Below are positions 44,309-53,634 of a stretch of 64,000 bases of DNA, in pieces. The position numbers and the translations under genes were made by a program. The stretch is taken from NCBI GenBank assembly GCA_040275305.1, contig JBEOJY010000053.1:51189-115188 (forward strand), written 5' to 3'. Each line of letters begins with the position of its first letter. Positions within the stretch are counted from its first letter, which is position 1. Origin of the DNA: JBEOJY01 sp040275305. GTDB taxonomy: Bacteria; Pseudomonadota; Alphaproteobacteria; UBA9219. The notes under the pieces are model-generated. The model was not told the origin of the DNA. It saw only the letters and a program-made list of their open reading frames with translations, and did no database searches.

Positions 44309-44704
44309 TTAGGCCTTGATCTTCGCGGCAGCCTGTTCCGCCGCCGCACGGGCGCGGCGCACGATGGCACTGTCCACAACCGAGGTCGCAGGTGCCGCCG
44401 CTGCAACAATGGCCGTTGCGTTGGAACGCGCCGCGAGTTCGTCAAGTACGGCGCGACGCATGGCATCGGGTTTAACGCCTCGCGCCATGGCATCGGCAAC
44501 ATCGAGTGTTACGCCCAGACGCGCAGCCTGTGCCGCAACTTGCGCCAGTTCGGCATAATCCTCGCGCAAACGCTGCGCCACGCGGGCTTCAACGGCAGCA
44601 GCATCAGGTGGCTCGGATGCAGCCGCGACAGGAACGGACGGCGCGGGTTCGGCATTGGGCATTTCGACTCCTTGGTGTTGAGAGATTTGAGGTTGGCTGG
44701 TCAT
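44309..44704 (-). CDS. nested scaffold protein (Nu3-like)
   Basis: An internal in-frame start ATG at 44704 (MTSQPQISQHQGV) has a strong AAGGAG six bases upstream, inside the protease gene. It would yield a 131-residue C-terminal scaffold, as Nu3 is nested in gpC of lambda. The product is Ala/Glu-rich and helical (VEARVAQRLREDYAELAQVAAQAARL). Expression of both products from one frame is inferred. Confidence 0.7.
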   Translation of the reverse strand: MTSQPQISQHQGVEMPNAEPAPSVPVAAASEPPDAAAVEARVAQRLREDYAELAQVAAQAARLGVTLDVADAMARGVKPDAMRRAVLDELAARSNATAIVAAAAPATSVVDSAIVRRARAAAEQAAAKIKA

Positions 44705-45592
44705 GGAAGTCTCCTTTCGAGAGCTTGGGTTGATAAAGGCAAAAGGACGGCGGATGGATGCCGCGAGATTGGCCAGAGCCTCGTCACGGCTCATCACGGC
44801 ATCGGCCAGACCAGCGGCAACGGCACGGTCACCGCGATAGATGGCGGCTTCGGTGCTACGCACTACATCTTCGGATATGGCGCGGTTTTGCACCAACAGT
44901 GTCACAAACCGCGCATAAAGAGCGTCCACATCGGCCTGAATGTCCGTACGGGCGCGGTTCGAGAGAGGTTCATGGGCGTTGGCATCGACCTTACGGTCTC
45001 CGGCATAGATAAAGCTCCAGGCAAGGCCAGCCTGTTCGTCAGCCCCGCTTTCATCGACATGCACGGCGACAACACCGATGGAACCGGCTTCTGCCGTCTG
45101 TGTGACCAAGAGTTTGTTGGCGCAACTGGCCAAGGCATAGGCAGCTGAAAGCGCATTCTCATGCGCCAAAGCCCATAGCGGTTTCCCGCTGGCGTGTCGC
45201 ACAGCCTTGATCCGGTCGCAGAGGTCAAATAATCCGCCGACCTCACCGCCGGGACTGTCGATTTCCAGCAGCACGGCGTGAACGGAAGGATCAGTAATGG
45301 CTGTTTCTATGGTGTCGCTGAGAGCGCCATAGCTCATCAAGCCGCTGGCGACGTCGAGATAGCCGGAGCGCGTAACAAGCGTTCCCATCACCGGCACGAT
45401 GGCAATGCCTTCGGGCGTGATGGCCATGGATGGCGTCGTATCGTCCTCATCCGGCGGCTCGCCTGGCAACACAGGCATGTCGAGGCCGACCAAGCGCGGC
45501 CCCAACACCGTGAGCAGAACATCAAGCTTAGGTTTGGCCAGCATCAAGGGTGCGCCGAACAGACGCGCGGCGATATGGGGACGAAGGATCAT
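44309..45592 (-). CDS. head maturation protease, S49 family (gpC-like)
   Basis: A 427-residue protein with an S49 (SppA/gpC-type) protease domain at about residues 60-280. The oxyanion region EIDSPGGEVGGLFDLCDRI is followed by the nucleophile Ser in ENALSAAYALASCANKLLV and GSIGVVAVHVDESG. The C-terminal portion (about 297-427) is an Ala/Glu-rich helical scaffold domain. Its start overlaps the portal remnant's stop (ATGA). It appears intact. The same frame encodes the nested scaffold (next entry). Confidence 0.92.
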   Translation of the reverse strand: MILRPHIAARLFGAPLMLAKPKLDVLLTVLGPRLVGLDMPVLPGEPPDEDDTTPSMAITPEGIAIVPVMGTLVTRSGYLDVASGLMSYGALSDTIETAITDPSVHAVLLEIDSPGGEVGGLFDLCDRIKAVRHASGKPLWALAHENALSAAYALASCANKLLVTQTAEAGSIGVVAVHVDESGADEQAGLAWSFIYAGDRKVDANAHEPLSNRARTDIQADVDALYARFVTLLVQNRAISEDVVRSTEAAIYRGDRAVAAGLADAVMSRDEALANLAASIRRPFAFINPSSRKETSMTSQPQISQHQGVEMPNAEPAPSVPVAAASEPPDAAAVEARVAQRLREDYAELAQVAAQAARLGVTLDVADAMARGVKPDAMRRAVLDELAARSNATAIVAAAAPATSVVDSAIVRRARAAAEQAAAKIKA

Positions 45593-46473
45593 GTTTGTTG
45601 TCCATCAACGGCGGTATTGGGGTCGGACGGCGCGGCATCGCTCGCCCCGTCGAGGGTAAGATTTTGTGGCAAGATCGTTTGCTGAAACGCAATCCCAAGC
45701 TCGGCCTCGCGCTGCCGTTCGGCGGCAATCTCTGCGTCCACCTGGGCGATGTCATAACCGCGTTCCGCGATGGCCTGCGTCCGGCTCTTGAGGCCGGAGG
45801 AGATTTGCTCGATCTCGGCGCGCGCGTCCTTCAGTGGATCAACCCAATCCCATTTCGGCGGCAGCCAGTCGCACGCCAGATAATCAGAGCGTTTTATGTC
45901 GTAGCCGCGCAGGTTCAGCGAACCCGCGAGCACCGCCATATCCATCCAGCGCTCCCACACGCGGCGGCACATCTGGAAGGCCATGACCGCATGCTGCCAA
46001 GCCTCGACGCGACGACGGAACTCCAGCAGCGCCAGCCGCGAGTTCGAATAATTGGCCTTGAGCATATCACCGGAGACATAGGCGTAAGGTACGCCCGTCG
46101 CGGCGGCGATCTGCAGGATCGTACGGTACTGAAACGGTTCGTAAGTTTGGCCGACATCGGCTGGGCTGGAGGTTTGCACCTGTTCGCCAGGCTCCAGCAT
46201 CATGATCTGACCGGGCTGCACATCCATGACGCGCTCGCCGTTGGGCGCGGTTTCCTCGGCACTGTCGAAGGGTTCTGCAGACGCTGGCGTCGTGATGAAC
46301 AGCGCATGCATCGCCGCAACTTTCTTGCGGTCAAGCTCGGCGTCGTCATACTGGTCGAGCAGGAACAGCTTGACGATGGCCGGAGCCAGCCGCGACACGC
46401 CGCGCAACTGCCCGGCTTCTGCGGCATCCAGCAGATGAATGACATCCGATGCGGGCACGCCCGCGTCAACCAT
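45589..46473 (-). pseudogene. 5'-truncated portal protein (gpB-like)
   Basis: A 294-residue C-terminal part of the portal, which forms the DNA entry channel (usual size about 500 residues). Recognisable parts: RLAPAIVKLFLLDQYDDAELDRKK, MLEPGEQVQ, ATGVPYAYVSGDMLKANYSNSRLALLEFRRRVEAWQ and RGYDIAQVDAEIAAERQRE. The ATG at 46473 is probably incidental, since the family continues about 200 residues upstream. The terminase genes that should lie upstream are absent. The sequence breaks into a helicase gene on the opposite strand. Confidence 0.88.
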
Positions 46474-47491
46474 TCACAGCCTGATTTACCGCGTGTCGGA
46501 CGCAAGCCCGCAGGAAATTGAACGCCTGAAGACGGAAATCGCCGAAGTGCGCGCTTCGTTGTTCAAACTCTCCTGCGGCGAGAGAATCTTCGCGGAAACG
46601 CGCTTGCGCAGGCTGGAGACGCGCCTGCGGGACGCGCATATGCCAAGCTTCGTGTTGAACGGGGATTCGCCTCTTTGCGCCGCGAAACTTCTGGTGCTCG
46701 ACGAAGTCTCCATGGTCGGACGCGAAATGGCGCAAGACCTTCTGTCTTTCGGCAAGCCGCTTCTCGTGCTCGGCGATCCAGGCCAGCTTCCGCCCATCAA
46801 AGGCGAAGGCGCGTTCACGGACGGCCCTCCCGACATCATGCTCACCGAAATCCATCGGCAGGCGCGGGAAAGCGCCATCATCCGGCTGGCGACCCTGGCG
46901 CGTCTGGGCGAGCCTATTCCACACGGCAGTTACGACGGTTATGTCGCCAAGCTGCGCTGGAACGACCTTACGCCCGCGCAGCTGCTCAAAGGCGGCCAGG
47001 TCGTCTGCGGACGCAACAGCACGCGCCTGCGGCTGAACATCAGCATGAAGCAAACGGCAGGCTTCACGGCTCCCTATCCCATCGGGCGCGGCGAGAAGAT
47101 CATCTGTCTCAAGAACCGCCACGACCTCGGCATCGTCAACGGCATGTTTCTGGAACTGGCCAGCATCCGCGACGAGGACAACCTCTGCTTCAGCGCTGAA
47201 ATGCGCACGGAGGACGGGCGCGACATCTCCGGCAGGCAGCGCTTCTACAAAGGGCATTTTGACGACCACGTGCGCTACGACAAAGACCGCGCAATCCGCG
47301 ACTGGCGCGACATGAAATCGCTCATCGAAACCGTCTGGGGCTACGCGATCACATGCCACAAGGCGCAAGGCTCTCAATGGGAGAACGTCATCGTCTGCGA
47401 CGATCATCTCTTTCATAACGAGGCGGATCAGCGGCGCTGGCTCTACACGGCGATCACGCGGGCCGAGAAGGGCCTGGTGATCCTTGATTGA
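46439..47491 (+). pseudogene. 5'-truncated RecD-like helicase
   Basis: A 350-residue C-terminal part of an AAA/superfamily 1 helicase (RecD/Dda type). The start of the visible fold is ASTIHSLIYRV. Walker B is LLVLDEVSMVG, motif III is LVLGDPGQLPPI, then LTEIHRQ, and motifs V/VI are ITCHKAQGSQWENVIV and YTAITRAEKGLVIL. The Walker A region (GxAGTGKT) is absent, so ATPase activity should be lost. The 5' break coincides with the broken portal gene. The stop overlaps the start of the primase gene by eight bases. Confidence 0.85.
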
Positions 47492-49433
47492 CTTCAACGA
47501 CATCGCGTCTTTCGGCAACTCCGGCCCACGCGTCGATCTCGACGCCGTGGTAGCCCGTTTGCGCGATAGCGCCGAGGATTGGGTGCCACGCCTGTTTCCG
47601 TCCGGCAAGAAGGTCGGCAAGGAATGGCGCATCGCCAACATCCACGGTTCTTCGCCGGGCAAACAGGGATCCTGCACGATCCAACTGCAGGGCGACCACG
47701 CCGGAGAATGGTACGAGTTCGACGGAGGCAAAGGCGGCGGCATCATCAGCGCCGTGGGGCACGCCACTGGTTTGAGTGGACGCTTTCTGATCGAATACGC
47801 GGCGGAATTGGTCGGATGGAAACAAGGCGACAAAGCGCCAAAAACCTCAACGCCTTACAAAGCAAAGTCGCCTGAAAAGACGAACAACGATATCCGGTTC
47901 ATTCTCTCCCAATGCCAACCCGCCGCCGACACGCTCGTCGAAACCTATCTCGCGGGTCGTGGCCATTCTTGCCCTGCCACGCCCGACATCCTCTTCCACC
48001 CAGACCTGACGCACTGGGAAACCAAGATGGGCTATCCCGCGATGGTCGGCGTTGTGCGCAACGCGCAAGGAGGCGTGATCGGCCTTCACCGCACATGGTT
48101 GAAGGCGGATGGCTCCGGCAAGGCTGACATTCAAAAGCCCAAGATGATGCTGGGGCCGTGCTCTGGCGGTGCTGTTCATCTATCGGATGAGGTCGGTGAA
48201 ATCATCGGCATATCCGAGGGCATCGAAACCGGCCTTGCCGTTCAAAATGCCTATCCGCACTTGTCGGTCTGGGCGGCGCTTTCGACCAGCGGCATGGAAC
48301 GCATCGTTTTGTCGCCCTCGGTCCGTCGCGTCGTTTTGCTCGCCGACAACGACAAAAGCGGCGCAGGGCTGAAAGCGGCAAATGCAACTGCAGCAAAACT
48401 TGCTGCCGAAGGCCGACGCGTCTGGATCGCGCTGCCGCCAAAAGAAGGCGAGGACTTCAACGATCTGTTGTTGCGCGAGGGAGCCGAGGCTGTGCGCAAG
48501 ACTCTCGACGCTGCGCAAGAATGGCAATTCGTCGCCAGCGCGGAGCCTGAATTGACCGAACAACCCACGCAAAAACCCGTGCCGGAGATCAAGCATCTCC
48601 CGCACAAGCCGTTCGGTTTCAGCGAACCGACCGGCGTGAGGCCCATGCTCCGCGCCGACGATGGCGACCTTGCCAGGCTGGCGGACGCATGCTGGTCGAA
48701 CCTTTACGCCGGAAACGATCCGCCCTGGCTGTTCCGCTTTTCCATGCGCATGACGTGGGTCGACATGAACGACGAAGCGCGGCCCAAGCCGCAATTCGTC
48801 ACGGAAGACCGCCTCAAATACATCCTTGCTCGCCAGATCGATTGGAGAAAGGAAGGCAAAGAAGCCCTCATACCGGCTCATCCGCCCATGAGCGTCATCA
48901 AGGATGTTTTGGCCACGCCCAACATGCTGCTGCCAGTGCTCGGCGGGATCGTCGCCAATCCTGTCTTCGATCCGAACGGCAGGCTGGTCGCCACGCCAGG
49001 CTACCACGCGCGGGCGAAACTGATGTACGTGCCACATAAGGAATTCGTTCTATCGCCGATACCAGCAAAGCCGACGGCTGATGATATCAAAGAAGCGCGC
49101 GAGTTGCTGCTGGATGATCTGCTCGGGGACTTTCCGTTCACGGGCGATGCCGAACGCGCTCATGCGCTGGCGCTGCTCTTGCTGCCCTTCATGCGCCCGA
49201 TGATCGACGGGCCTACGCCCGTTCACCTGATCGAAAAACCGTCCGCAGGCACCGGCGCGACTCTGATGGTCGAAGCCATCGCTGTTATCGCGACGGGCGC
49301 AGGCGCGAACCTCATGTCCGAGGGGCGCGACGAGGACGAATGGCGCAAACGGCTAGCCGACTTTGATGGTGCCGTTCATGGAAAACTCCTTTGCCAATCA
49401 CGCCTCCATGAACGCTTCATTCACCGGGATTAG
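47484..49433 (+). pseudogene. primase/helicase-like protein, C-terminally truncated
   Basis: A 649-residue product (TTG start overlapping the helicase stop). A Toprim primase-like domain is clear (IIGISEGIETGLAVQNAYP and VVLLADNDKSGAGLKAANATAAKL, about residues 220-310), with a zinc-free N-terminal part. The helicase domain begins at about 440, but the chain is cut shortly after the P-loop-like EKPSAGTGATLMVEAI: after DEDEWRKR it continues with unrelated LADFDGAVHGKLLCQSRL. So the C-terminal ATPase core is missing. An in-frame stop at 49433 follows. The Toprim part may still fold. Confidence 0.75.
49353..49379 (-). pseudogene. 5' stub of a lost minus-strand gene
   Basis: On the minus strand an AAGGAG is followed, seven bases later, by ATG at 49379, then eight codons (MNGTIKVG) and a stop. 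It looks like the first codons of a gene cut off at the deletion joint that also truncated the primase. The original gene cannot be identified. Confidence 0.4.
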
Positions 49434-49499
49434 CCAGTGAATTAGCGAGCAATCTTATGGCTATGTTCGGCGCGTGCCGATCATCTTCGGACAATCTGA

Positions 49500-50258
49500 T
49501 TATGATGCGGCGATGCGCTCTGCTTTCTTGCCAGTGAACTCCTCCCAGCGTTGGACAATTACGTCGCAATATTTGGGATCAAGCTCGATCAATCGCGCTT
49601 GCCTTCCGGCTTTCTCGCAAGCGATCAGCGTGGTGCCGGAACCGCCGAAGCAATCCAGCACAATGTCGCGGCTCTTGCTGCTGTTGTGGATGGCACGTTC
49701 GACTAACTCGACCGGCTTCATTGTCGGGTGCAGATCATTGACGCGAGGCTTGTTCACGAACCACACGTCGCCTTGGTTGCGCGCGCCGCACCAGAAGTGA
49801 TCGGTGCCTTGCCTCCAACCGTAGAGGATTGGCTCGTACTGGCGTTGGTAGTCAGAGCGTCCCAGCGTGAAGGTGTTCTTCGCCCAGATGACGAAAGTCG
49901 ACCATTTACCACCCGCCGCGACGAACGCCTTTTGCAGCGTGTGCAACTCGCTCGACGACATGCAGATATAGATCGCTCCCTTGCAGACGGCGAGCATATT
50001 AACGCAGGCGTCGTACAAAAACGCTTCGAACCCTTTGCCAAGATTGTCGTTCATGATCGTGCGGTTATTGCCGCGCATCTTGTCCTTGGCGGTATTGCCG
50101 TAATCCACATTGTAGGGCGGATCCGTGAACACCATGTCGGCCAGCGCTCCGTCCAGCACCTTTTCGACATTTGCCAGCACAGTGCTGTCGCCACACAGCA
50201 GCCGATGATTGCCGCTGCATCGATGCTTGAAACCCATCGACGCATGCTGGCGCAGCAT
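49500..50258 (-). CDS. DNA N6-adenine/N4-cytosine methyltransferase (N-terminal part lost)
   Basis: A beta-class methyltransferase. Catalytic motif IV DPPY is VFTDPPYNVDYGN (near residue 45), and the SAM-binding motif I is at the C-terminus (LDCFGGSGTTLIACEKAGRQ), i.e. the reverse order seen in alpha-class enzymes. The segment GNHRLLCGDST is typical of phage methylases that begin with a ParB-like nuclease domain; here that N-terminal domain is missing and the gene begins with MLRQHASMGFKHRCS, which is joint sequence. The catalytic domain is complete. It may protect phage DNA from host restriction. Confidence 0.85.
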   Translation of the reverse strand: MLRQHASMGFKHRCSGNHRLLCGDSTVLANVEKVLDGALADMVFTDPPYNVDYGNTAKDKMRGNNRTIMNDNLGKGFEAFLYDACVNMLAVCKGAIYICMSSSELHTLQKAFVAAGGKWSTFVIWAKNTFTLGRSDYQRQYEPILYGWRQGTDHFWCGARNQGDVWFVNKPRVNDLHPTMKPVELVERAIHNSSKSRDIVLDCFGGSGTTLIACEKAGRQARLIELDPKYCDVIVQRWEEFTGKKAERIAAS

Positions 50259-50931
50259 TTTGTTGCCACGCTGGCGCGTTCGTTTGAGGGGAAGCCGATA
50301 GCGCTTGCGTCTGGGGTTGCGTCCATGCTGGTTTTGCGGCCTGTTGAGGCGCTTGCGCGGGCGCTGCGGCGCGGTGACGCGACGGTGAAGGCGGGACGTC
50401 CTTGCCTTCCATGACCAGCTTCCATTCTTTCTCGTCCGGCAGGATGGGACGGTCGAGGACGTTGCGGTCGCCGTATTTGGGATCGCGGCTGGGCTCGACG
50501 CCGATTTTGGCGACGAAGCCGATCCCGCTGAGTTGGGAAAGCCCTTCCAGCCTCCGCTTGTTTTTTGCGTTGTCGCTCATGTCCGAAGGATCGAGTCCGA
50601 GGGCGCTGTCGATCATGGCGCGGAACACGCGCTTGCTGATGTTCCAGCCCATGGACTGGCCCTTGTCGTCCGGCTTGCCACCCATGACAGTGAAGCTCTG
50701 CCGAAACTTGCGCCGCGCATGCGTGCCTTCGGCAATCGTGAACTCGCAGTCGAGCATCAGAACGTCGCTGCCAGGCGTGCTGGAAGGTTTCAGCAAACTC
50801 TGGTCGATGGACGATGCGCCGTCCGCACCGCCAGGACGCACATGCATCACGACCTTGGCGAAGGTGCCGTCTGGGATGAGTTCGGAGGCGCGTTGAGGTT
50901 CCACGTCGTTCATATCGTAGGCATTGCTCAT
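50065..50931 (-). pseudogene. phage recombination/ssDNA-binding-like protein, 3' end displaced
   Basis: The ATG at 50931 has AAGGA upstream. The authentic first 230 residues (DVEPQRASELIPDGTFAKVVMHV, LMLDCEFTIAEGTHARRKFRQSF, DRPILPDEKEWKLVMEG) are those of a protein found next to Sak4-type ATPases in phages, likely single-strand DNA binding. A Pro/Gln/Ala-rich tail follows, and from about 50240 the frame runs into the methylase gene in another frame, so the real C-terminus has been lost in a deletion. The product of about 288 residues would be a hybrid. Confidence 0.65.
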
Positions 50932-50936
50932 GGTAA

Positions 50937-51776
50937 TTATCCTTTCGTGTGCTGGAGGTTGATCTTGTTGAGCGCGGTCCAAAGGTTGGGCGGTTCGGTT
51001 ACGTCGAGATTTCCGGAGCGGTCTTTCGCGGGCAAACCCCACGGATTGCCGGAGCGGCAGACAAGGCGGCGTTCGGCGCCAGAGACCGGATTGTGCCGCC
51101 AGGCATTGCCGTCCGGATCGAACAGCGACAGCGTCATGACCTGATCGACAATGCCGGGCAGCTCGCGACCGACCTTGCCGCCGTCCATTTGCGGCTGCCA
51201 TGTGGTGCGATTCATGTCGTCGGTGATGGATTCCAGAATGCCGACGAAGATCACTGTCTTGCCCGGCGCATGCTGCAGATGTTTCAGAAGACCGATCACC
51301 TCGCGCGCCAACAGACCGTAAGCGCCCCTTGTGTCGGGCTTGCCTGTCTTTTCCGAGTAGGCCTCTGGCCGCGTTTTGGCCCATGCCATGGCTTGCCGCG
51401 TCAAATCAGTGATGCTGTCCACGAATACGATCTGCTTTTCCGCCAACATGCGCGCCAGATCGGGATAAGCGGCGACGACATGGTCATAGTGGCCTTGGGA
51501 GAAAAATTGGCTCGCATCCGCCGCCGGATTCACGCCGCCGATTAAGCACGCGATATCCAGCGCGTCGGGAAATGTCCGCACCGGAACGCTGTCGCCCGGC
51601 CAGCCCTGAAGCGACTTCATGCCCGCTTCGAGATCGACCACCACGGTTTCAGCGGGTGGCAGCGCCCGCGCCAGATAAGTCTTGCCCGCGCCGCTGGGGC
51701 CGAATATGGCAAGGGTGGTTTTTTGATTGGCGGAGGCGAGCCGTTCGTCCGCCGTGACAATGCGCAAAGCCATCAC
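50937..51776 (-). CDS. Sak4-like AAA recombination ATPase
   Basis: A P-loop ATPase of 279 residues: Walker A is FGPSGAGKTYLARAL, Walker B is IVFVDSITDLTRQAM. It is of the AAA_24/Sak4 kind, a RecA-like annealing factor used by phages, and stands with a ssDNA-binding-like gene as usual. MTLSLFDPDGNAWRHNP is in the C-terminal half. The gene looks intact. It starts four bases into the previous gene's end and is followed five bases later by the next gene, so it is one operon. Confidence 0.8.
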   Translation of the reverse strand: MMALRIVTADERLASANQKTTLAIFGPSGAGKTYLARALPPAETVVVDLEAGMKSLQGWPGDSVPVRTFPDALDIACLIGGVNPAADASQFFSQGHYDHVVAAYPDLARMLAEKQIVFVDSITDLTRQAMAWAKTRPEAYSEKTGKPDTRGAYGLLAREVIGLLKHLQHAPGKTVIFVGILESITDDMNRTTWQPQMDGGKVGRELPGIVDQVMTLSLFDPDGNAWRHNPVSGAERRLVCRSGNPWGLPAKDRSGNLDVTEPPNLWTALNKINLQHTKG

Positions 51777-52264
51777 AATGCCTCCCCATCTTGAACTTCG
51801 ATACGGAAGGTTGGCTTGCCATGTTCAACGGTGCGCGCAGGTTCGAACAGCTTGCGCACAACGTCGGGCCATGCGGCATAGGAGGCCTCGGAAACCTTGT
51901 ATTCCGTGGCGACATACTGGGCCGGATCGTCGCGCCACTGCTCGATGATGGTTCTTACGGCACGAGCCAGCTTTGGCTGATCCCATTTCACGCGCTTGGG
52001 CAGATCGGCAATGACGGTAAAGCGTCCATCCGCCACGCGCGCGGTGCCGGTGTCTTTTCCAGCGGCTTTTCGCGCTGCCGAAGCTTTTGGGCCATATTTA
52101 AGGTCAAGGCCGCCGCGCAACTTGTTTTCGATCGTTGCAAGTCGCGCTTTCGCGTCGCTCAAATCTTCCAGTAACAGAGCCAGTTCTTCGACGGACAGCG
52201 TGGCTATTTTGCCCGGCGGCCAATCTCTGATCTGGTCAAAGGCGATGTGATTGGAGAAGCTCAT
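51773..52264 (-). CDS. conserved phage protein of the recombination cassette
   Basis: A 163-residue protein between the excisionase-like gene and the ATPase. ATG at 52264 has GGAGAG upstream and overlaps the preceding stop (ATGA). A helical start (IATLSVEELALLLEDLSDAKARLATIENKL) and a basic central part precede a tail with YKVSEASYAAWPDVVRKLF. I recognise no domain. Likely a helper of homologous recombination by position. Confidence 0.65.
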   Translation of the reverse strand: MSFSNHIAFDQIRDWPPGKIATLSVEELALLLEDLSDAKARLATIENKLRGGLDLKYGPKASAARKAAGKDTGTARVADGRFTVIADLPKRVKWDQPKLARAVRTIIEQWRDDPAQYVATEYKVSEASYAAWPDVVRKLFEPARTVEHGKPTFRIEVQDGEAL

Positions 52265-52539
52265 GACGCTCTCCTTCCGCACAGCGCTTGCGCGAGCGCC
52301 GTTTGCGCCGGAGCCGCGCGTTCAGCGCGGTAATCGGGAACCAGCGGTTGCGTCTGGCTCGTGCTGCTGCGCAGCTTGTCGGCCTCGAACGCCTCGATGT
52401 CGGACAGGCGATAGATGACCCGTCCGCCGAGCTTGATGTAGCGCGGGCCTTCGCCCATCCACCGCCATCGCTCCAGCGTGCGCGGCGAAACGCGCCACCG
52501 CGCGGCCAGTTCGGGCTGGGAGAGATGCGTCACCGTCAT
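52261..52539 (-). CDS. excisionase/AlpA-like winged HTH protein
   Basis: A 92-residue protein with a MerR/excisionase-type helix-turn-helix: LSQPELAARWRVSPRTLERWRWMGEGPRYIKLGGRVIYRLSDIEAFE. The tail is short and disordered. Such proteins direct excision or regulate phage genes. Its stop overlaps the next start by ATGA. Confidence 0.85.
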   Translation of the reverse strand: MTVTHLSQPELAARWRVSPRTLERWRWMGEGPRYIKLGGRVIYRLSDIEAFEADKLRSSTSQTQPLVPDYRAERAAPAQTALAQALCGRRAS

Positions 52540-52601
52540 AAGAGCCTCCTCGCGTGGTTGCGTGTGAGGCTCTTTAAGAAGCGCAAAACGTTATCCCGAT
52601 A

Positions 52602-52707
52602 TACTCCCGAAACTATCCCGAAATTATCAGGCCGCAACCCATTGATCTAACGCCTGTTTTTTTGTCAGCAGGGAATTTCTGGATAATATCGGGATAGTTT
52701 CGGGATG
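52602..52707. repeat. paired inverted arms, copy 1
   Basis: Left arm CCCGAAACTATCCCGAAAT and right arm ATATCGGGATAGTTTCGGG form an inverted repeat separated by about 60 bases that contain ACCCATTGA. A second copy of the whole unit follows at 52879-52983. This could be an operator pair, replication origin iteron or a folded RNA. Confidence 0.8.
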
Positions 52708-52878
52708 ATTCTGGAGGCGATCGGCAACCATGGCGGCGCCTTTTTGGAATCTGGGCGCCGGAAACTTTGTGAAGGGTTCGTGCAGCCGCGAAGAATTGCG
52801 ATGCGAGACTGAAATAGCGTTCTTTGTGATTGAGGCCAGTGAAGTTGAAAGCTAAAAAGCGAACGTTGCCGTCCGGAG

Positions 52879-52983
52879 TTATCCTGAAACTATCCCGAAA
52901 TTATTTGGCTTTAACCCATTGACCTATGAAGGTTTTTTATGGGCTGGGAATTTCAGGATAATATCGGGATAGTTTCGGGATTA
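52879..52983. repeat. paired inverted arms, copy 2
   Basis: The same layout as copy 1: arms TGAAACTATCCCGAAAT and ATATCGGGATAGTTTCGGG with a middle part that also has TTTAACCCATTGACC. The two units are direct repeats of about 105 bases, about 277 bases apart, and copy 2 touches the stop codon of the next gene. The gap of about 440 bases between the excisionase-like and the regulator-like gene contains nothing else I can identify. Confidence 0.8.
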
Positions 52984-53634
52984 TTCGGCGGACGCGGCAA
53001 GCTGGTTCTGGATTGTCTTCGCGGACGGAACCTGCATGTCAGGCATGGCGTTGTGCGCCCACGCATGCAAGAACTTCGCTTCAGCCGCCATGGTCGGCAA
53101 TGTTTCGCCATTCATCATGCGTTCGCGGAATCTTGCCTCAATCCGTCCCATGACGCTTGGCCGTCCCGGTGATGTGGTGGCAATGCCTGTCTTTGCTCCA
53201 TTGGCGATGGAGCTTGCGTCTGGCAGGGGCGCAATTTCGTGTTCGCGCTCAAACCTCGCGCATTCGGCGGCGGAGATCCAGAGATCCTCCACGGTGACGG
53301 GCGTTATGTCCTTTTCGCGCAGTAGCCTGTAGCAATCGGGGCCTTCAATCGCTTGAAATTCGTCTATGGGGGCTGATTTGAGACGAAACACCTTGCGCAC
53401 ATGCACGTGATGGATGACAACGTAGCCTTCGAGCTTAAGGATGTCCTTTTCAATCCAGGCTTTCTCTTTGTCCGGCGTTTCGATGCGGTGGTAAACTTGC
53501 GCAAGCTTTTCGGCCAATAAGACTTGCGCTTGCAGTAATCCCGATTCCAGATAGCAACGCATGTCCGTCATCGTCGCGCTCCATCGCATAGCAACCTCAA
53601 ATACGGAGAAGTGCGTGCGGCGCGGAAGACCCAT
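52981..53634 (-). CDS. conserved phage regulatory-type protein
   Basis: A 217-residue protein from ATG 53634, which has GAGGTGGA upstream. It opens RRTHFSVFEVAMRWSATMTDMRCYLESGLLQAQVLL, a helical region that looks like a helix-turn-helix, then has a beta-rich middle (KAWIEKDILKLEGYVVIHH). Its end GRPSVMGRIEARFRERMMNGETLPTMAAEAKFLHAWAHN...PSAKTIQNQL resembles a DNA-binding tail found in alphaproteobacterial small proteins. No specific family is recognised. It is the right-most prophage gene. Confidence 0.6.
   Translation of the reverse strand: MGLPRRTHFSVFEVAMRWSATMTDMRCYLESGLLQAQVLLAEKLAQVYHRIETPDKEKAWIEKDILKLEGYVVIHHVHVRKVFRLKSAPIDEFQAIEGPDCYRLLREKDITPVTVEDLWISAAECARFEREHEIAPLPDASSIANGAKTGIATTSPGRPSVMGRIEARFRERMMNGETLPTMAAEAKFLHAWAHNAMPDMQVPSAKTIQNQLAASAE

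Noticed and set aside
46466..47833. 455-residue minus-strand frame
   Set aside because: Antisense to the helicase remnant and primase start; no domain.
50932..51384. Upstream extension of the recombination gene
   Set aside because: Antisense-like composition over the ATPase gene; ATG 50931 has a ribosome site.
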